DNA of 33,613 bases from Thermoplasmatota archaeon (GTDB taxonomy: Archaea; Thermoplasmatota; E2; UBA202; JdFR-43): positions 1 through 33,613 of the forward strand of contig JAPDJT010000020.1 of assembly GCA_029258955.1 (NCBI GenBank), read 5' to 3'. Made by a program: the position numbers and the translations under genes. Below the pieces are notes generated by a model. The model worked only from the letters and a program-made list of their open reading frames with translations, searched no databases and had not been told where the DNA came from. Within the stretch, counting starts at the first letter, position 1; each line of letters starts with the position of its first letter. This document shows positions 15,403 to 23,873 of the stretch, piece by piece.

Positions 15403-17424
15403 ATGCAAAGAAAACTCGCCTTCCTCCTAACAATTTTTTTAGTATCTGGTGGGATATATTTTGTAAAGGGAAATAACAATGATTTACTAACCATTGACAA
15501 TGGCAACTATTGCATTTTACAGCTTGAAAATGCTTTGTATATGTACAGTGAAGGCTATCCTATATTGCCATATTATGTAAAGACATATACATATCCTGCT
15601 GGAACAAAAATAAATGAAATAAGCGTTGAAGTAAAGAAAATTGAGGAAATAAAGCTTGAAGAGAAAATACAGCCAGCTCCACCAGCTATGCCATTGAATA
15701 TGGAATATAAATACGAAATAAAGGAAGGGGAAATTTATAGCAAGGATGAATTTTATCCAAATGAATGGTATGATTATAACATAGGAATGGGAATAAAAGA
15801 TGGAAAGCGTGTTGTTTTCTTAAACATTTATCTCTATCCAGTGAGATACAATGCTATAAGAAATGAAGTTTTATATGCAAGAGATTTCGACATTTCCATT
15901 GATTACAAATTACCTTCCCAGCCATTGTTTAACAAAGATGAATATGACTTGCTTATCATTTGCCCCAGCAAATTTGAAGATGAATTACAGGAATTAAAAT
16001 TACATAAGGAAAGTTATGGAATAAAAACAACTATAATGACAACAGATGATATTTATAGGAGATATAATGGGAGGGATGAACCGGAGAAAATAAAATATGC
16101 AATTAAGGATGCGATTGAAAAATATGGAATAAAATATGTTCTGCTTGTAGGAGATGCAAATTTAATACCGCCTCGCTATTCTTACATTCCTTCTGGAGAT
16201 TATGAAACTTCATTTCCAAGTGATTTGTATTATGCTGACATTTATTTTGCAGATGGAAGTTTTTCATCATGGGATACAAACAACAATGATAGATTTGGAG
16301 AATACAAATACCATGGATATACAGATGAAGTAGATTTATATCCAGATGTTGCTTTAGGAAGACTGGCTTGTAGTAATGAAGCAGAATTAAAGAATGTAAT
16401 AAATAAAATCATAAACTATGAGTTAACTGCGTACAATTCGGAATGGTTTAAGAGAATTTTAACATGTGGAGGAGATACATTTACTCCAGATGATGGAGAT
16501 ACATCTGGAGTTTATGAAGGAGAATATTTGAATCAAATTGTTTTGAATATAATGCACGATTTTAAGGGAATGAAATTATGGGCTTCTTTGGGCAATTTAT
16601 CTGCAACTAATATAAAAGCTAAAATTAATGAAGGGGTGGGCTTCATAGACTTTTCTGGACACGGGAATGAAGCATCATGGGCTACACACCCTCCATTAAA
16701 TGGAAAACAATGGATTGGATTCACAATGTTTGATATATTAGGGCTTTCAAATGGAAATATGTTGCCTGTAATCTTTATTGATGCTTGCTCATGCGGAAGA
16801 TTTGATGAAGGAGATTGTTTTGCCTGGAAATTCATTGAAAAGACGAACGGAGGAGGAATTGCATCGCTGGCAGCATCAGGCATAGGATATGGAATACCAG
16901 GAAATCCGGCAGCTTCCGTTTTAGGGTGGATGGAAGTAAAGTTCTTTTATTATTATAAGCAAGGAAAGGAAGTTATTGGAGATACATGGACAGCCTGCTT
17001 AAATGGATATATAAATACATTCCGCTTTAATATGGGTTCAGCAGATTATAAGACCGTCGAGGAGCTTATTTTATTTGGAGATCCAACACTTAGAATAGGA
17101 GGATATAGTGGGGGAGAGTTACCAGTTATTTATATTGAAAATCCAGCAGAAGGATATTTCTACGTTAACGATGAACCTTGGATGAAAACTTTATTTGGAA
17201 GAACAATAGCTGTAGGAAAGGTAACTATAAGGGCAGTAACTCAAAATGTGGATAGAGTGGAATTTTATATAAACGGGGAGCTGAAATCTGTGGATGAGGA
17301 AGCACCATATGAATGGGAGTGGAATGAATTTGCTTTTGGAAGATATACTATAAAAGTTATTGGATACGGAGAATATGGAAATGCTGAAGACGAGATATCA
17401 TTATTTGCAATAAACTTAGGATGA
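15403..17424 (+). CDS. Secreted C25 (gingipain-like) cysteine peptidase with the shared C-terminal Ig-like domain
   Basis: The ATG at 15403 gives 673 residues with a signal peptide (MQRKLAFLLTIFLVSGG). An upstream start would overlap UPF0058 and bury the signal. A propeptide-like region (to about residue 180) precedes the caspase-like catalytic domain. That domain has YDLLIICPSKF, KYGIKYVLLVGDANLIPPR and DVALGRLACSNEAEL. The likely catalytic dyad is His420 in DFSGHGNEAS and Cys462 in IDACSCGRF. A late ELILFGDPTLRI block closes the domain. The last ~100 residues (GYFYVNDEPW, PYEWEW) match the ends of two other secreted proteins here. It probably degrades extracellular protein. It overlaps the PfkB gene by ATGA. 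Confidence 0.92.
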   Translation: MQRKLAFLLTIFLVSGGIYFVKGNNNDLLTIDNGNYCILQLENALYMYSEGYPILPYYVKTYTYPAGTKINEISVEVKKIEEIKLEEKIQPAPPAMPLNMEYKYEIKEGEIYSKDEFYPNEWYDYNIGMGIKDGKRVVFLNIYLYPVRYNAIRNEVLYARDFDISIDYKLPSQPLFNKDEYDLLIICPSKFEDELQELKLHKESYGIKTTIMTTDDIYRRYNGRDEPEKIKYAIKDAIEKYGIKYVLLVGDANLIPPRYSYIPSGDYETSFPSDLYYADIYFADGSFSSWDTNNNDRFGEYKYHGYTDEVDLYPDVALGRLACSNEAELKNVINKIINYELTAYNSEWFKRILTCGGDTFTPDDGDTSGVYEGEYLNQIVLNIMHDFKGMKLWASLGNLSATNIKAKINEGVGFIDFSGHGNEASWATHPPLNGKQWIGFTMFDILGLSNGNMLPVIFIDACSCGRFDEGDCFAWKFIEKTNGGGIASLAASGIGYGIPGNPAASVLGWMEVKFFYYYKQGKEVIGDTWTACLNGYINTFRFNMGSADYKTVEELILFGDPTLRIGGYSGGELPVIYIENPAEGYFYVNDEPWMKTLFGRTIAVGKVTIRAVTQNVDRVEFYINGELKSVDEEAPYEWEWNEFAFGRYTIKVIGYGEYGNAEDEISLFAINLG

Positions 17425-18257
17425 AGATAACTGTAGTGGGACATACAGCTTATGATTTCATATTTATAGTTGGAGAACACGCAAAGCTTGATCAATCTTC
17501 TTATATAACAAAATGGAAAAAATGCTATGGCGGAGGAGCAGCAAATATTGCAGTCGGAATAAAAAAGTTAGGAGGGAGGAGTAAGCTTTATAGCGTTGCT
17601 GGAAGAGATTTTAAAAGATATGAGAATTATTTAAAAAAGATTGGTGTTGAGCTTTCTTTATATAGGAGCAATAAGCCAACAGCAAGAGCTTATATTTTTA
17701 ATGCTGGAGAAAAACAAATAATGTATTTTTACTGGGGTGCATCAGAGGAAATGGGGAAAATGAAAGCAATAAAAAGTGATTTTTTACATATTGCTCCATG
17801 TCATCCAAAACTTGCTTTAGAAATGGCAGAAAAAGCAAAATTTTTTGCTTTTGAACCAGGACAAGATTTAAAGAAATTTGATAAAGAAAGTTTGGCTTAT
17901 GTGGTGGAAAAAGCTGATATAATTTTTTGCAATGAAACAGAGCTAAAAGAAATGGAAAAGAGGGTTGGTATAAGAAATAAAGAAATAATAGTTACTTTAG
18001 GAAAAAAAGGGAGCATAATATGTAGCAGAAGATTGAAAATAAAAGCAATTCCAGCAAAAGTTATTGATACTACAGGAGCCGGCGATGCCTATAAGGCGGG
18101 ATTTTGGGTAGCATTTTCAAAAGGCTATGATATTGAAACATGCTGTAAATTTGGCTCCGTTGTTTCATCATTTATTGTTGAAAAAATAGGGGCGCAAAAT
18201 TATCCAAATTGGAAAAAAGTAGAAAAAAGATTTTCAAAACATTTCGGAAAAGTTTAG
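17421..18257 (+). CDS. PfkB-family carbohydrate/nucleoside kinase
   Basis: The protein has 278 residues. The N-terminal ribokinase signature region reads CYGGGAANIAVGIKKLGG, with the substrate-binding VVGHTAYDFI before it. The C-terminal PfkB signature is VIDTTGAGDAYKAGFWVAF, containing the catalytic aspartate and the anion hole. The substrate cannot be read from the sequence. Archaeal relatives include nucleoside and sugar kinases. The ATG overlaps the C25 peptidase stop in ATGA, so translation is probably coupled, although no functional link is evident. It converges on rlmE with no spacer (stop codons abut at 18257/18258). Confidence 0.9.
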   Translation: MKITVVGHTAYDFIFIVGEHAKLDQSSYITKWKKCYGGGAANIAVGIKKLGGRSKLYSVAGRDFKRYENYLKKIGVELSLYRSNKPTARAYIFNAGEKQIMYFYWGASEEMGKMKAIKSDFLHIAPCHPKLALEMAEKAKFFAFEPGQDLKKFDKESLAYVVEKADIIFCNETELKEMEKRVGIRNKEIIVTLGKKGSIICSRRLKIKAIPAKVIDTTGAGDAYKAGFWVAFSKGYDIETCCKFGSVVSSFIVEKIGAQNYPNWKKVEKRFSKHFGKV

Positions 18258-18854
18258 TTATTTATTTTCCCCTTTAAAGCCTTTTGCTATGACATATATT
18301 TCTGAGCTTTGTTTTCTGCTTGCTTTTGGAGAGTGTGCCTTTACCATTCTGAAATTTTTCCTCACCTCTTTTAAAAATTCTGGATAATCTTCTCCTTCGA
18401 AAGCTTTGCAAACAAAGTTTCCACCTTCTTTTAAAAATTCTTTTGCAATCTTTAAGGCATTGTAGCAAAGCCATATGCTCCTTGCTTGATCAAGGGAATA
18501 ATTTCCTGTGATATTTGGAGAAGCATCGCTTATAACAACATCTGCATATTCTGTATGTTTTCTTATTTCTTCAACAGTTTCGTCTTTTGTTATATCTCCT
18601 TTTATAAAGACAACATTTTCTAATGGTTTCATTGGTTGTAAGTCAACAGCAATAACTAAGCTAGCATATTTTACTGCTACCTGACTCCATCCTCCTGGAG
18701 ATGCGCCTAAATCAATAACTATGTCGCCTTTTCTGAAAATTCTGTATCTCTCCTGAATTTGAATTAATTTGAAGGCTGATCTTGCTCTATATCCTTGCTT
18801 TTTTGCCTCTTTGTAATAGTAATCTCTTTTCCTTTCTGCATACCATCTTGTCAT
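18258..18854 (-). CDS. rlmE: 23S rRNA 2'-O-ribose methyltransferase RlmE/FtsJ
   Basis: The 198-residue protein begins with DYYYKEAKKQGYRARSAFKL, which contains the first catalytic lysine of FtsJ. The SAM site is VIDLGASPGGWSQVAV, the catalytic aspartate lies in VVISDASPNITGNY, and a later catalytic lysine in FVCKAFEGEDY. It methylates the ribose of a conserved 23S rRNA uridine in the A-loop region. The start codon overlaps the tfb stop as TAATG, so it is translated from the tfb transcript. No separate promoter is evident. Confidence 0.95.
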   Translation of the reverse strand: MTRWYAERKRDYYYKEAKKQGYRARSAFKLIQIQERYRIFRKGDIVIDLGASPGGWSQVAVKYASLVIAVDLQPMKPLENVVFIKGDITKDETVEEIRKHTEYADVVISDASPNITGNYSLDQARSIWLCYNALKIAKEFLKEGGNFVCKAFEGEDYPEFLKEVRKNFRMVKAHSPKASRKQSSEIYVIAKGFKGENK

Positions 18855-19792
18855 TACAGCACAACATCTAAGTCAAGCTCTTCAGCTAACTCTTTATACC
18901 TATTTCTTATTGTAACTTCTGTTACTCCTGCAACATCTGCAACTTCTCTTTGTGTCCTTCTTTCTCCACATAATATTGATGCTATATAGATTGCTGCTGC
19001 AGCTACTCCAGTTGGTCCTCTTCCAGATGTAAGTTCTTTTTCTTCAGCCTGCCTCAAAATTTCTAAAGCTTTTGTTTTTGTATCCTCACTCAGTCCAAGC
19101 TCGCTACAGAAACGCTCAACATAATCTTGCGGAGATGTAGGCATCAATTTTAAGCCAAGTTCTCTTGCTAAAAATCTGTATGTTCTTCCAATTTCTTTTC
19201 TATCAACTTTTGAGGAAGCTGCCACCTCATCTAAGGTGCGAGGCACCCCACACTGACGGCATGCTGCATAGACAGCTGCTGCTGTAACACCCTCTATGCT
19301 TCTTCCTCTAATCAAATTCTTTTCTACAGCTCTCCTATAAACCATTGCTGCAGCTTCTCTGACATTCCTTGGCAGTCCCATGTCAGATGCAATTCTATCA
19401 AGCTCTGACAAAGCAGAAGCAAGATTTCTTTCTGATGCTCCACCTACTCTTATTCTGCGCTGCCATTTTCTCAGCCTATACAACTGGGCTCTATTTCTTG
19501 TTGGAATTGATTTGCCATAGCTATCCTTATTCTTCCATCCTATCACTGTGCTAAGTCCTTTGTCAGCTGCTGTATAATCCAGAGGAGCTCCTGTTCTTGC
19601 TCTCTTTTCTCTCTGCTCTGGATCAAACGCTCTCCATTCTGGACCTTGGTCTATATATGCATCATCTATAACAAGCCCACAATCTTGGCAAACTAACTCT
19701 CCCCTTTCATAATCTTGTGTTAAATGGGTAGAGCCACATTCTGGACACTTTTCAATCTCCTCAACATCCACCTTTCTCTTCATCATTTTCAT
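18854..19792 (-). CDS. tfb: Transcription initiation factor B (TFB)
   Basis: The ATG at 19792 gives 312 residues. A zinc ribbon (CPEC at 16-19 and CQDC at 35-38) recruits RNA polymerase. The B-finger and linker region follows ([20 protein letters not shown]). Two cyclin repeats follow, with [16 protein letters not shown] in the first and [16 protein letters not shown] in the second. The end contains the BRE-recognition helix-turn-helix [23 protein letters not shown] 6 nt upstream is a weaker start. This is an intact full-length TFB and probably the general one. The TATA box lies further out (19833-19840), so unlike its neighbours this gene has a short leader. rlmE is coupled downstream. Confidence 0.97.
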   Translation of the reverse strand: MKMMKRKVDVEEIEKCPECGSTHLTQDYERGELVCQDCGLVIDDAYIDQGPEWRAFDPEQREKRARTGAPLDYTAADKGLSTVIGWKNKDSYGKSIPTRNRAQLYRLRKWQRRIRVGGASERNLASALSELDRIASDMGLPRNVREAAAMVYRRAVEKNLIRGRSIEGVTAAAVYAACRQCGVPRTLDEVAASSKVDRKEIGRTYRFLARELGLKLMPTSPQDYVERFCSELGLSEDTKTKALEILRQAEEKELTSGRGPTGVAAAAIYIASILCGERRTQREVADVAGVTEVTIRNRYKELAEELDLDVVL

Positions 19793-19832
19793 CCCCAAAA
19801 TTTTTAAATTTTTTGCAATAAAGACTTTCTAA

Positions 19833-19840
19833 TATATAAA
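19833..19840 (-). promoter_or_regulatory. TATA box of tfb
   Basis: AAGTTTATATATT on the minus strand includes a classic TATA octamer. It is centred 44 nt before the tfb ATG, so a leader of about 20 nt is expected. Confidence 0.55.
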
Positions 19841-19871
19841 CTTTTCGCCATACTCAATAGAGTTGTAAATA

Positions 19872-19982
19872 AATTCTCGCCTCCAGATTGTAAATAGTTA
19901 CAAATGCAATAAACATTTCAATGCTTTCTTTTAGGAGTATTTGAAGGATAGTGTTTCAATTCTTAACAGTCTCTAAGATGAG
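19872..19982 (-). pseudogene. Degenerate transposase C-terminus, second copy of the 33.5-kb element
   Basis: On the minus strand this stretch reads KESIEMFIAFVTIYNLEARI and aligns base by base with the transposase end at 33494-33613 (CATTTGTA, TTTACAATCTGGAGG, TCCTTCAAAT). Stops and frame changes interrupt the upstream part. It is a short fossil in the gap between tfb and the NosD-like gene. The rest of the gap (19983-20062) holds only promoter-like AT-rich DNA. Confidence 0.6.
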
Positions 19983-20062
19983 TATGAAAAAATTTTTGAA
20001 TAAATTTTTATTCATAATTTATAGTGGTAAAATGAAAACTAAAAAATTAGAAAAAATTAGAT

Positions 20063-21346
20063 ATGATTTTATTTGTTGTACTAATTGTGGGCTTTAGCAT
20101 GTCTTATAGTGGATTAAATGTACAGCAAGTAAAGGCACTATCATTAGGAGATGTATTATATGTAGGAGGTAGTGGACCAAATAATTATACAACGATAAAT
20201 GCTGCATTAAATGTAGCAGATGATGGAGATACAATTTATGTTTATTCTGGCACTTACTATGAAAATATTGTCATTACTAAAAAAATATCTCTTATAGGAG
20301 AAAATCCAAAAACAACTATCATTGATGGGAGAAATATGGGAAATGTAGTTCATATTTTAAGCGATAATGTCATAATATCTGGTTTTACATTAACAAATAG
20401 TGGATGGGAAGATAATGAGGCAGGTTTAATGATAAATGGTGATTACTGCAAGATTTCCAACTGTTTAATAGTAAATAACAATAGGGGAATTTATGGAGAA
20501 TATGCAAATCATAATATTATCACAAACTGCTCAGTTTCAGATAGTAAAGGATTGAGTAATATTGCTTTTTATTACTCAGATTATAATCATTTTAAGAATC
20601 TTGATGTGAAAAGATCAAAGTTGTCAGGCATATATTTTAGCTATGGTGATTATAACAGCATAAAAAGATGCAATATTGCAGATTGTTACGAAGGATACGG
20701 AATTGGAATGGATTGTTGTTCACATTGTAGTGTATCAAACTGTACAGCAAAAAGAGCAATTAATGGTATAAAGATATTCGATGCTGACAATAATATTTTT
20801 TATAACAATACGCTTGTAGAGAGTAAAGGAAGTGGAATAGTTATGTATCCAACTTCCAACAATAATGTTTTCATAATGTGCAAATCTACAAGGAATGGAT
20901 ATAATGGAATATGGATGCGGAAAAGCAGTGGAAATACTATAGAAAATTGCCAATTTGAGAATAATAGCATATGCGGCATATATATGGAACTCTATTCCAA
21001 CGAGAATACAATACAAAAATGCGAAATATGTAACAATGAAGGATGTGGAATATATATTGAGCAATCATCAGGAGGCAATACCATTAAAATGTGCAACATA
21101 AAAAACAACGCACAGATTGGTGTGTATCTGAAAAAATGTACAGATGTTGTCTATCTTAACTATAACAACATATATGGCAATGGATGGGGAGTATGGGCAA
21201 ATGGTAGCATATGTGATGCCCGTTACAACTACTGGGGATGTTTTCTTGGTCCACTTACATTTGGTTTGATAGGTGATGGCGTTGGATGGAATGAAAAAGG
21301 AAAAGTTATGTTCTTTCCATGGAAGATCGCCGAAATAGAATGGTAG
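20063..21346 (+). CDS. Secreted NosD-like parallel beta-helix protein
   Basis: The 427-residue protein starts with a hydrophobic signal segment (MILFVVLIVGFSMSYSGL) lacking the usual basic first residues. The family entry motif follows: YTTINAALNVADDGDTIYVY, SGTYYENIVITKKISLIGE, TTIIDGRN. About a dozen right-handed beta-helix (PbH1) rungs come next, rich in N-x-I/C-x-N-C and SSGNTIENC patterns. They close with the YNYWGC...GPL block typical of these proteins. It has no membrane anchor. An ATG at 20032 in another frame encodes a basic MKTKKLEKIR, and a TATA-like box suits that ATG, so a frameshift near the N-terminus is possible. The function is probably carbohydrate or surface binding. Confidence 0.85.
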   Translation: MILFVVLIVGFSMSYSGLNVQQVKALSLGDVLYVGGSGPNNYTTINAALNVADDGDTIYVYSGTYYENIVITKKISLIGENPKTTIIDGRNMGNVVHILSDNVIISGFTLTNSGWEDNEAGLMINGDYCKISNCLIVNNNRGIYGEYANHNIITNCSVSDSKGLSNIAFYYSDYNHFKNLDVKRSKLSGIYFSYGDYNSIKRCNIADCYEGYGIGMDCCSHCSVSNCTAKRAINGIKIFDADNNIFYNNTLVESKGSGIVMYPTSNNNVFIMCKSTRNGYNGIWMRKSSGNTIENCQFENNSICGIYMELYSNENTIQKCEICNNEGCGIYIEQSSGGNTIKMCNIKNNAQIGVYLKKCTDVVYLNYNNIYGNGWGVWANGSICDARYNYWGCFLGPLTFGLIGDGVGWNEKGKVMFFPWKIAEIEW

Positions 21347-21357
21347 CTTATAGATAG

Positions 21358-22014
21358 TTATTCTATGCCTTCTTGCGTTATGAAAAAGTTTATGCTTTTT
21401 CCTTCTGGAATGCTTCTGTGCTTAATTATTGTTGCCCTTCTTTCTTCTTTTCCATTTTTATTTCCTACCTTTTCTAACTTTATAATCGTTTTTGCAATAT
21501 GATCCATGCTTCTTCCAGCAAATGGCTTTATATCATCTCCAGCAGAGTATACTTGGCTAGTTATTATAACAGGGATATTTTTCTTCCTTGCTTCGATTTG
21601 AAGCAAAACAAGTTGTTTTGTTAAGGAACGAGTAGCATTTGCTTCGTCTTCATGCATCTCAAGTCTATAGAATAAATTAGCACTATCTAAAATTATTAGT
21701 CCAGCATCAATTTTAACAGCTTTTTCTACCATCTCTTCTTGCTCTTTTAATGAAAAAGGGAAGAAAAAGAGAATTTTTTCAAGTTTCTTTTTATCTTTAA
21801 AAACTTGTAATAATCTTTCTTTGGAGATTCCCTCAGTATCAATATAAATTACTTTTTTTCCTTCCTCTACACAACTTTTTGCAGCTTGAATGCAAATATT
21901 TGTTTTACCTGTTCCTCCTTCTCCATATATTTCTGTTATTATTCCTGCTTCTACTCCTCCTTCTAAAAGCTCGTCCAAGGAACAATGCAATGGTAACTTT
22001 TTATCCACATTCAT
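21358..22014 (-). CDS. radB: DNA repair and recombination protein RadB
   Basis: The ATG at 22014 gives 218 residues, the usual size of this RadA paralogue without the N-terminal helix-hairpin-helix domain. Features are the start LPLHCSLDELLEGGVEAGII, Walker A IYGEGGTGKTNI, Walker B LIILDSANLFYR, and the later IPVIITSQVYSAGDDIKPFAGRSMDH (split here by motif: ITSQVYS, then GGRSMDH-like FAGRSMDH). RadB helps or regulates RadA in homologous recombination. A TTG 36 nt upstream overlaps the preceding DUF429 gene and is rejected. The 13-nt gap to that gene indicates an operon. Confidence 0.93.
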   Translation of the reverse strand: MNVDKKLPLHCSLDELLEGGVEAGIITEIYGEGGTGKTNICIQAAKSCVEEGKKVIYIDTEGISKERLLQVFKDKKKLEKILFFFPFSLKEQEEMVEKAVKIDAGLIILDSANLFYRLEMHEDEANATRSLTKQLVLLQIEARKKNIPVIITSQVYSAGDDIKPFAGRSMDHIAKTIIKLEKVGNKNGKEERRATIIKHRSIPEGKSINFFITQEGIE

Positions 22015-22027
22015 AATGAAATATAAA

Positions 22028-22531
22028 CTAAAAAACTTTAGGAATAACAACTTTTCTTTTTCCTCCTATTTCTTCAGCTTTTCCCTGCAAATAAAGATAT
22101 GCAGTATAGGCAGCAAGATATGCATCTACTTCATGTTTATTCTTAGCTTTTATTCCTAATTTTTCAGCCATTGCCTTATAATTCTTTTCATATACGCCTA
22201 AAATTTTTGCAGTTGCAGTAGGAAATACTTCTATAACCTTTGCATTGAATTTTTCAATAAGTTTCATTGCTCTTTTTGTAAGCTTTGCCATGGATGCCAT
22301 TGTAGGAGGTAATGCTCCATATTTCCTAAGCAATTTATCCGCCTTTCTAACCATAATTTTTTTCATTAGAGGAGCATCTATTGCAATTATATCAGGAGAG
22401 GAAGAATTTACAAATTCAACAATATCATCATCTTCATGAAAAGAAAAAAATCTAATACTTTCTTTACTCAAAATGCAAATAGCTGTTTTATTTTTTGGCA
22501 AGGCGGATAAATCAATGCCTACGCATTTCAC
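22028..22531 (-). CDS. DUF429-family predicted RNase H-fold nuclease
   Basis: The GTG start gives 167 residues beginning (M)KCVGIDLSALPKN. The GIDLSA strand, a second acidic strand DIIAIDAPL, VIEVFPTA in the middle and a late KHEVDAYLAAYTAYLY form the acidic pattern of the DUF429/COG2410 family of predicted nucleases with an RNase H-like fold. A TATA-like TTTTTAAA on the minus strand (22553-22560) is centred 25.5 nt before the GTG, which supports this start. radB follows after 13 nt. Activity is predicted only. Confidence 0.85.
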   Translation of the reverse strand: MKCVGIDLSALPKNKTAICILSKESIRFFSFHEDDDIVEFVNSSSPDIIAIDAPLMKKIMVRKADKLLRKYGALPPTMASMAKLTKRAMKLIEKFNAKVIEVFPTATAKILGVYEKNYKAMAEKLGIKAKNKHEVDAYLAAYTAYLYLQGKAEEIGGKRKVVIPKVF

Positions 22532-22552
22532 ATTTAAAATTATTGCAATATG

Positions 22553-22560
22553 TTTAAAAA
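22553..22560 (-). promoter_or_regulatory. TATA box of the DUF429-radB operon
   Basis: TTTTTAAA on the minus strand, centred about 25.5 nt from the GTG at 22531. A leaderless transcript is expected. Confidence 0.45.
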
Positions 22561-22629
22561 TTCTTGCAATATAAGATATTAAAACCAGGCTAAATATTAT
22601 ACAGTATAAATGCGGAGTTTTAACTTAAG

Positions 22630-22745
22630 GCATGAAAAAAATATACCATAACAACATCCTATTTCATTAATTTCGAACAAATAAAAAGAAATGATTGCAT
22701 TGCCATTTTTTACATAATAGATTATACTAACAACTCATTTCGCTC
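22630..22745. repeat. Dispersed palindromic repeat, divergent copy
   Basis: CCATAACAACATCCTATTTC (about 22646) resembles the right arm seen at 33.43 kb. TCGAACAAATAAAAAGAAAT then begins a second unit, which continues GATTGCATTGCCATT and closes with TAACAACTCATTTC. It occupies the gap between the DUF429 and DUF373 promoters. Confidence 0.5.
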
Positions 22746-22790
22746 TTAAAAATCGCAATTTTATTATAGTTTGTAAAGATTTAATTTAAA

Positions 22791-23873
22791 ATGGGAAAAA
22801 CTCTCGTTCTCTGTATAGATAGAGATAATGACTTTGGAAGGAAAACAGGTATTAAATCCCCTATTATTGGGAGGGAGGAAAACTTAAAAGCAGCTCAATC
22901 TCTTGCGTTGGTTGATCCAGAAGATAGTGATGTAAATTGCTTATTTGCAGCTATTTCAATTAGGGATAAAATTGAGGATGCTGAAATCGCCACTATATGT
23001 GGAGACATAAATGTTGGTGTTGTATCTGACGAAAGCATTGCAAAACAACTTGATGAAGTTTTAGAAAAAATAAAACCTGAAAAAGTAATTTTGGTTACCG
23101 ACGGTGCAGAAGATGAGTATATAATACCAATAATCGAATCGAGAATTAAAATAGATGCAATAAAAAGAGTTGTTGTTAAACAAAGCCAAACACTGGAAGG
23201 AGCATATTATCTCATAAAAAGGTTGATGGATGATGAAAAATTGCAAAGAAAATTTATGCTACCAATTTCAATTATTCTCCTCATTTGGGGCATATCTGCT
23301 TTATTAGGCTCTATTTCAATGGGCTTTGCTGCCATCTTGCTTGTTATGGGTCTGTATTTGCTACTTAGAGTATTGCATTTGGAAGGCATTATGTCAAAGA
23401 TCGGGAGGGAGCTAATTACAGGATTGAAAATGGGAAAGATGACAATATTCTCTTCAGTTCTTGCTTTCTTTATAGTTTTGATTGCGATAGTATCAACTTT
23501 CAAGATACTTTCTGATAAGCAACTTCCTCCTGCAGAATATGTCATTAAGTTTTTAAATGACATCCTATGGTGGTTCATATTTGCTGTATTGCTTATTGCC
23601 TTGGGCAGATTTATAGATGCGTATTTCAAGGAAAAGAAAGTTTTATGGGGCTATACTATTCTCCCCTTCACTTTAGTTGCTTTCGGATTAATCCTATCTG
23701 CATCTCTCAAAATTTTGATTGAAATAATAAGAGAGAAACCATTCCATTTCATTTTGACAGAATATGTTTTAACTCTTCCATTTTTAACAAAGGTTGCTGG
23801 TGGAATATTAGTAGCATTTATAGGCAGTGTTCTATACCATATAATCGAAGACATCTACAAGGAGGGTGGTTAA
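22791..23873 (+). CDS. DUF373 family membrane protein
   Basis: The 360-residue protein opens with the family's soluble domain: LVLCIDRDNDFGRKTGIKSP, IIGREENLKAAQSLALVDPE, DSDVNCLFAAI. EKVILVTDGAEDEYIIPII and VVVKQSQTLEGAYYLI follow before the membrane part. From about residue 155 there are roughly six hydrophobic segments. DUF373 (PF04123) is archaeal and uncharacterised. The conserved acidic CIDRDND and TDGAEDE motifs suggest metal or nucleotide binding, by inference. Its stop overlaps the start of an M50 protease (TAATG), so the two are probably translated together. Confidence 0.92.
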   Translation: MGKTLVLCIDRDNDFGRKTGIKSPIIGREENLKAAQSLALVDPEDSDVNCLFAAISIRDKIEDAEIATICGDINVGVVSDESIAKQLDEVLEKIKPEKVILVTDGAEDEYIIPIIESRIKIDAIKRVVVKQSQTLEGAYYLIKRLMDDEKLQRKFMLPISIILLIWGISALLGSISMGFAAILLVMGLYLLLRVLHLEGIMSKIGRELITGLKMGKMTIFSSVLAFFIVLIAIVSTFKILSDKQLPPAEYVIKFLNDILWWFIFAVLLIALGRFIDAYFKEKKVLWGYTILPFTLVAFGLILSASLKILIEIIREKPFHFILTEYVLTLPFLTKVAGGILVAFIGSVLYHIIEDIYKEGG

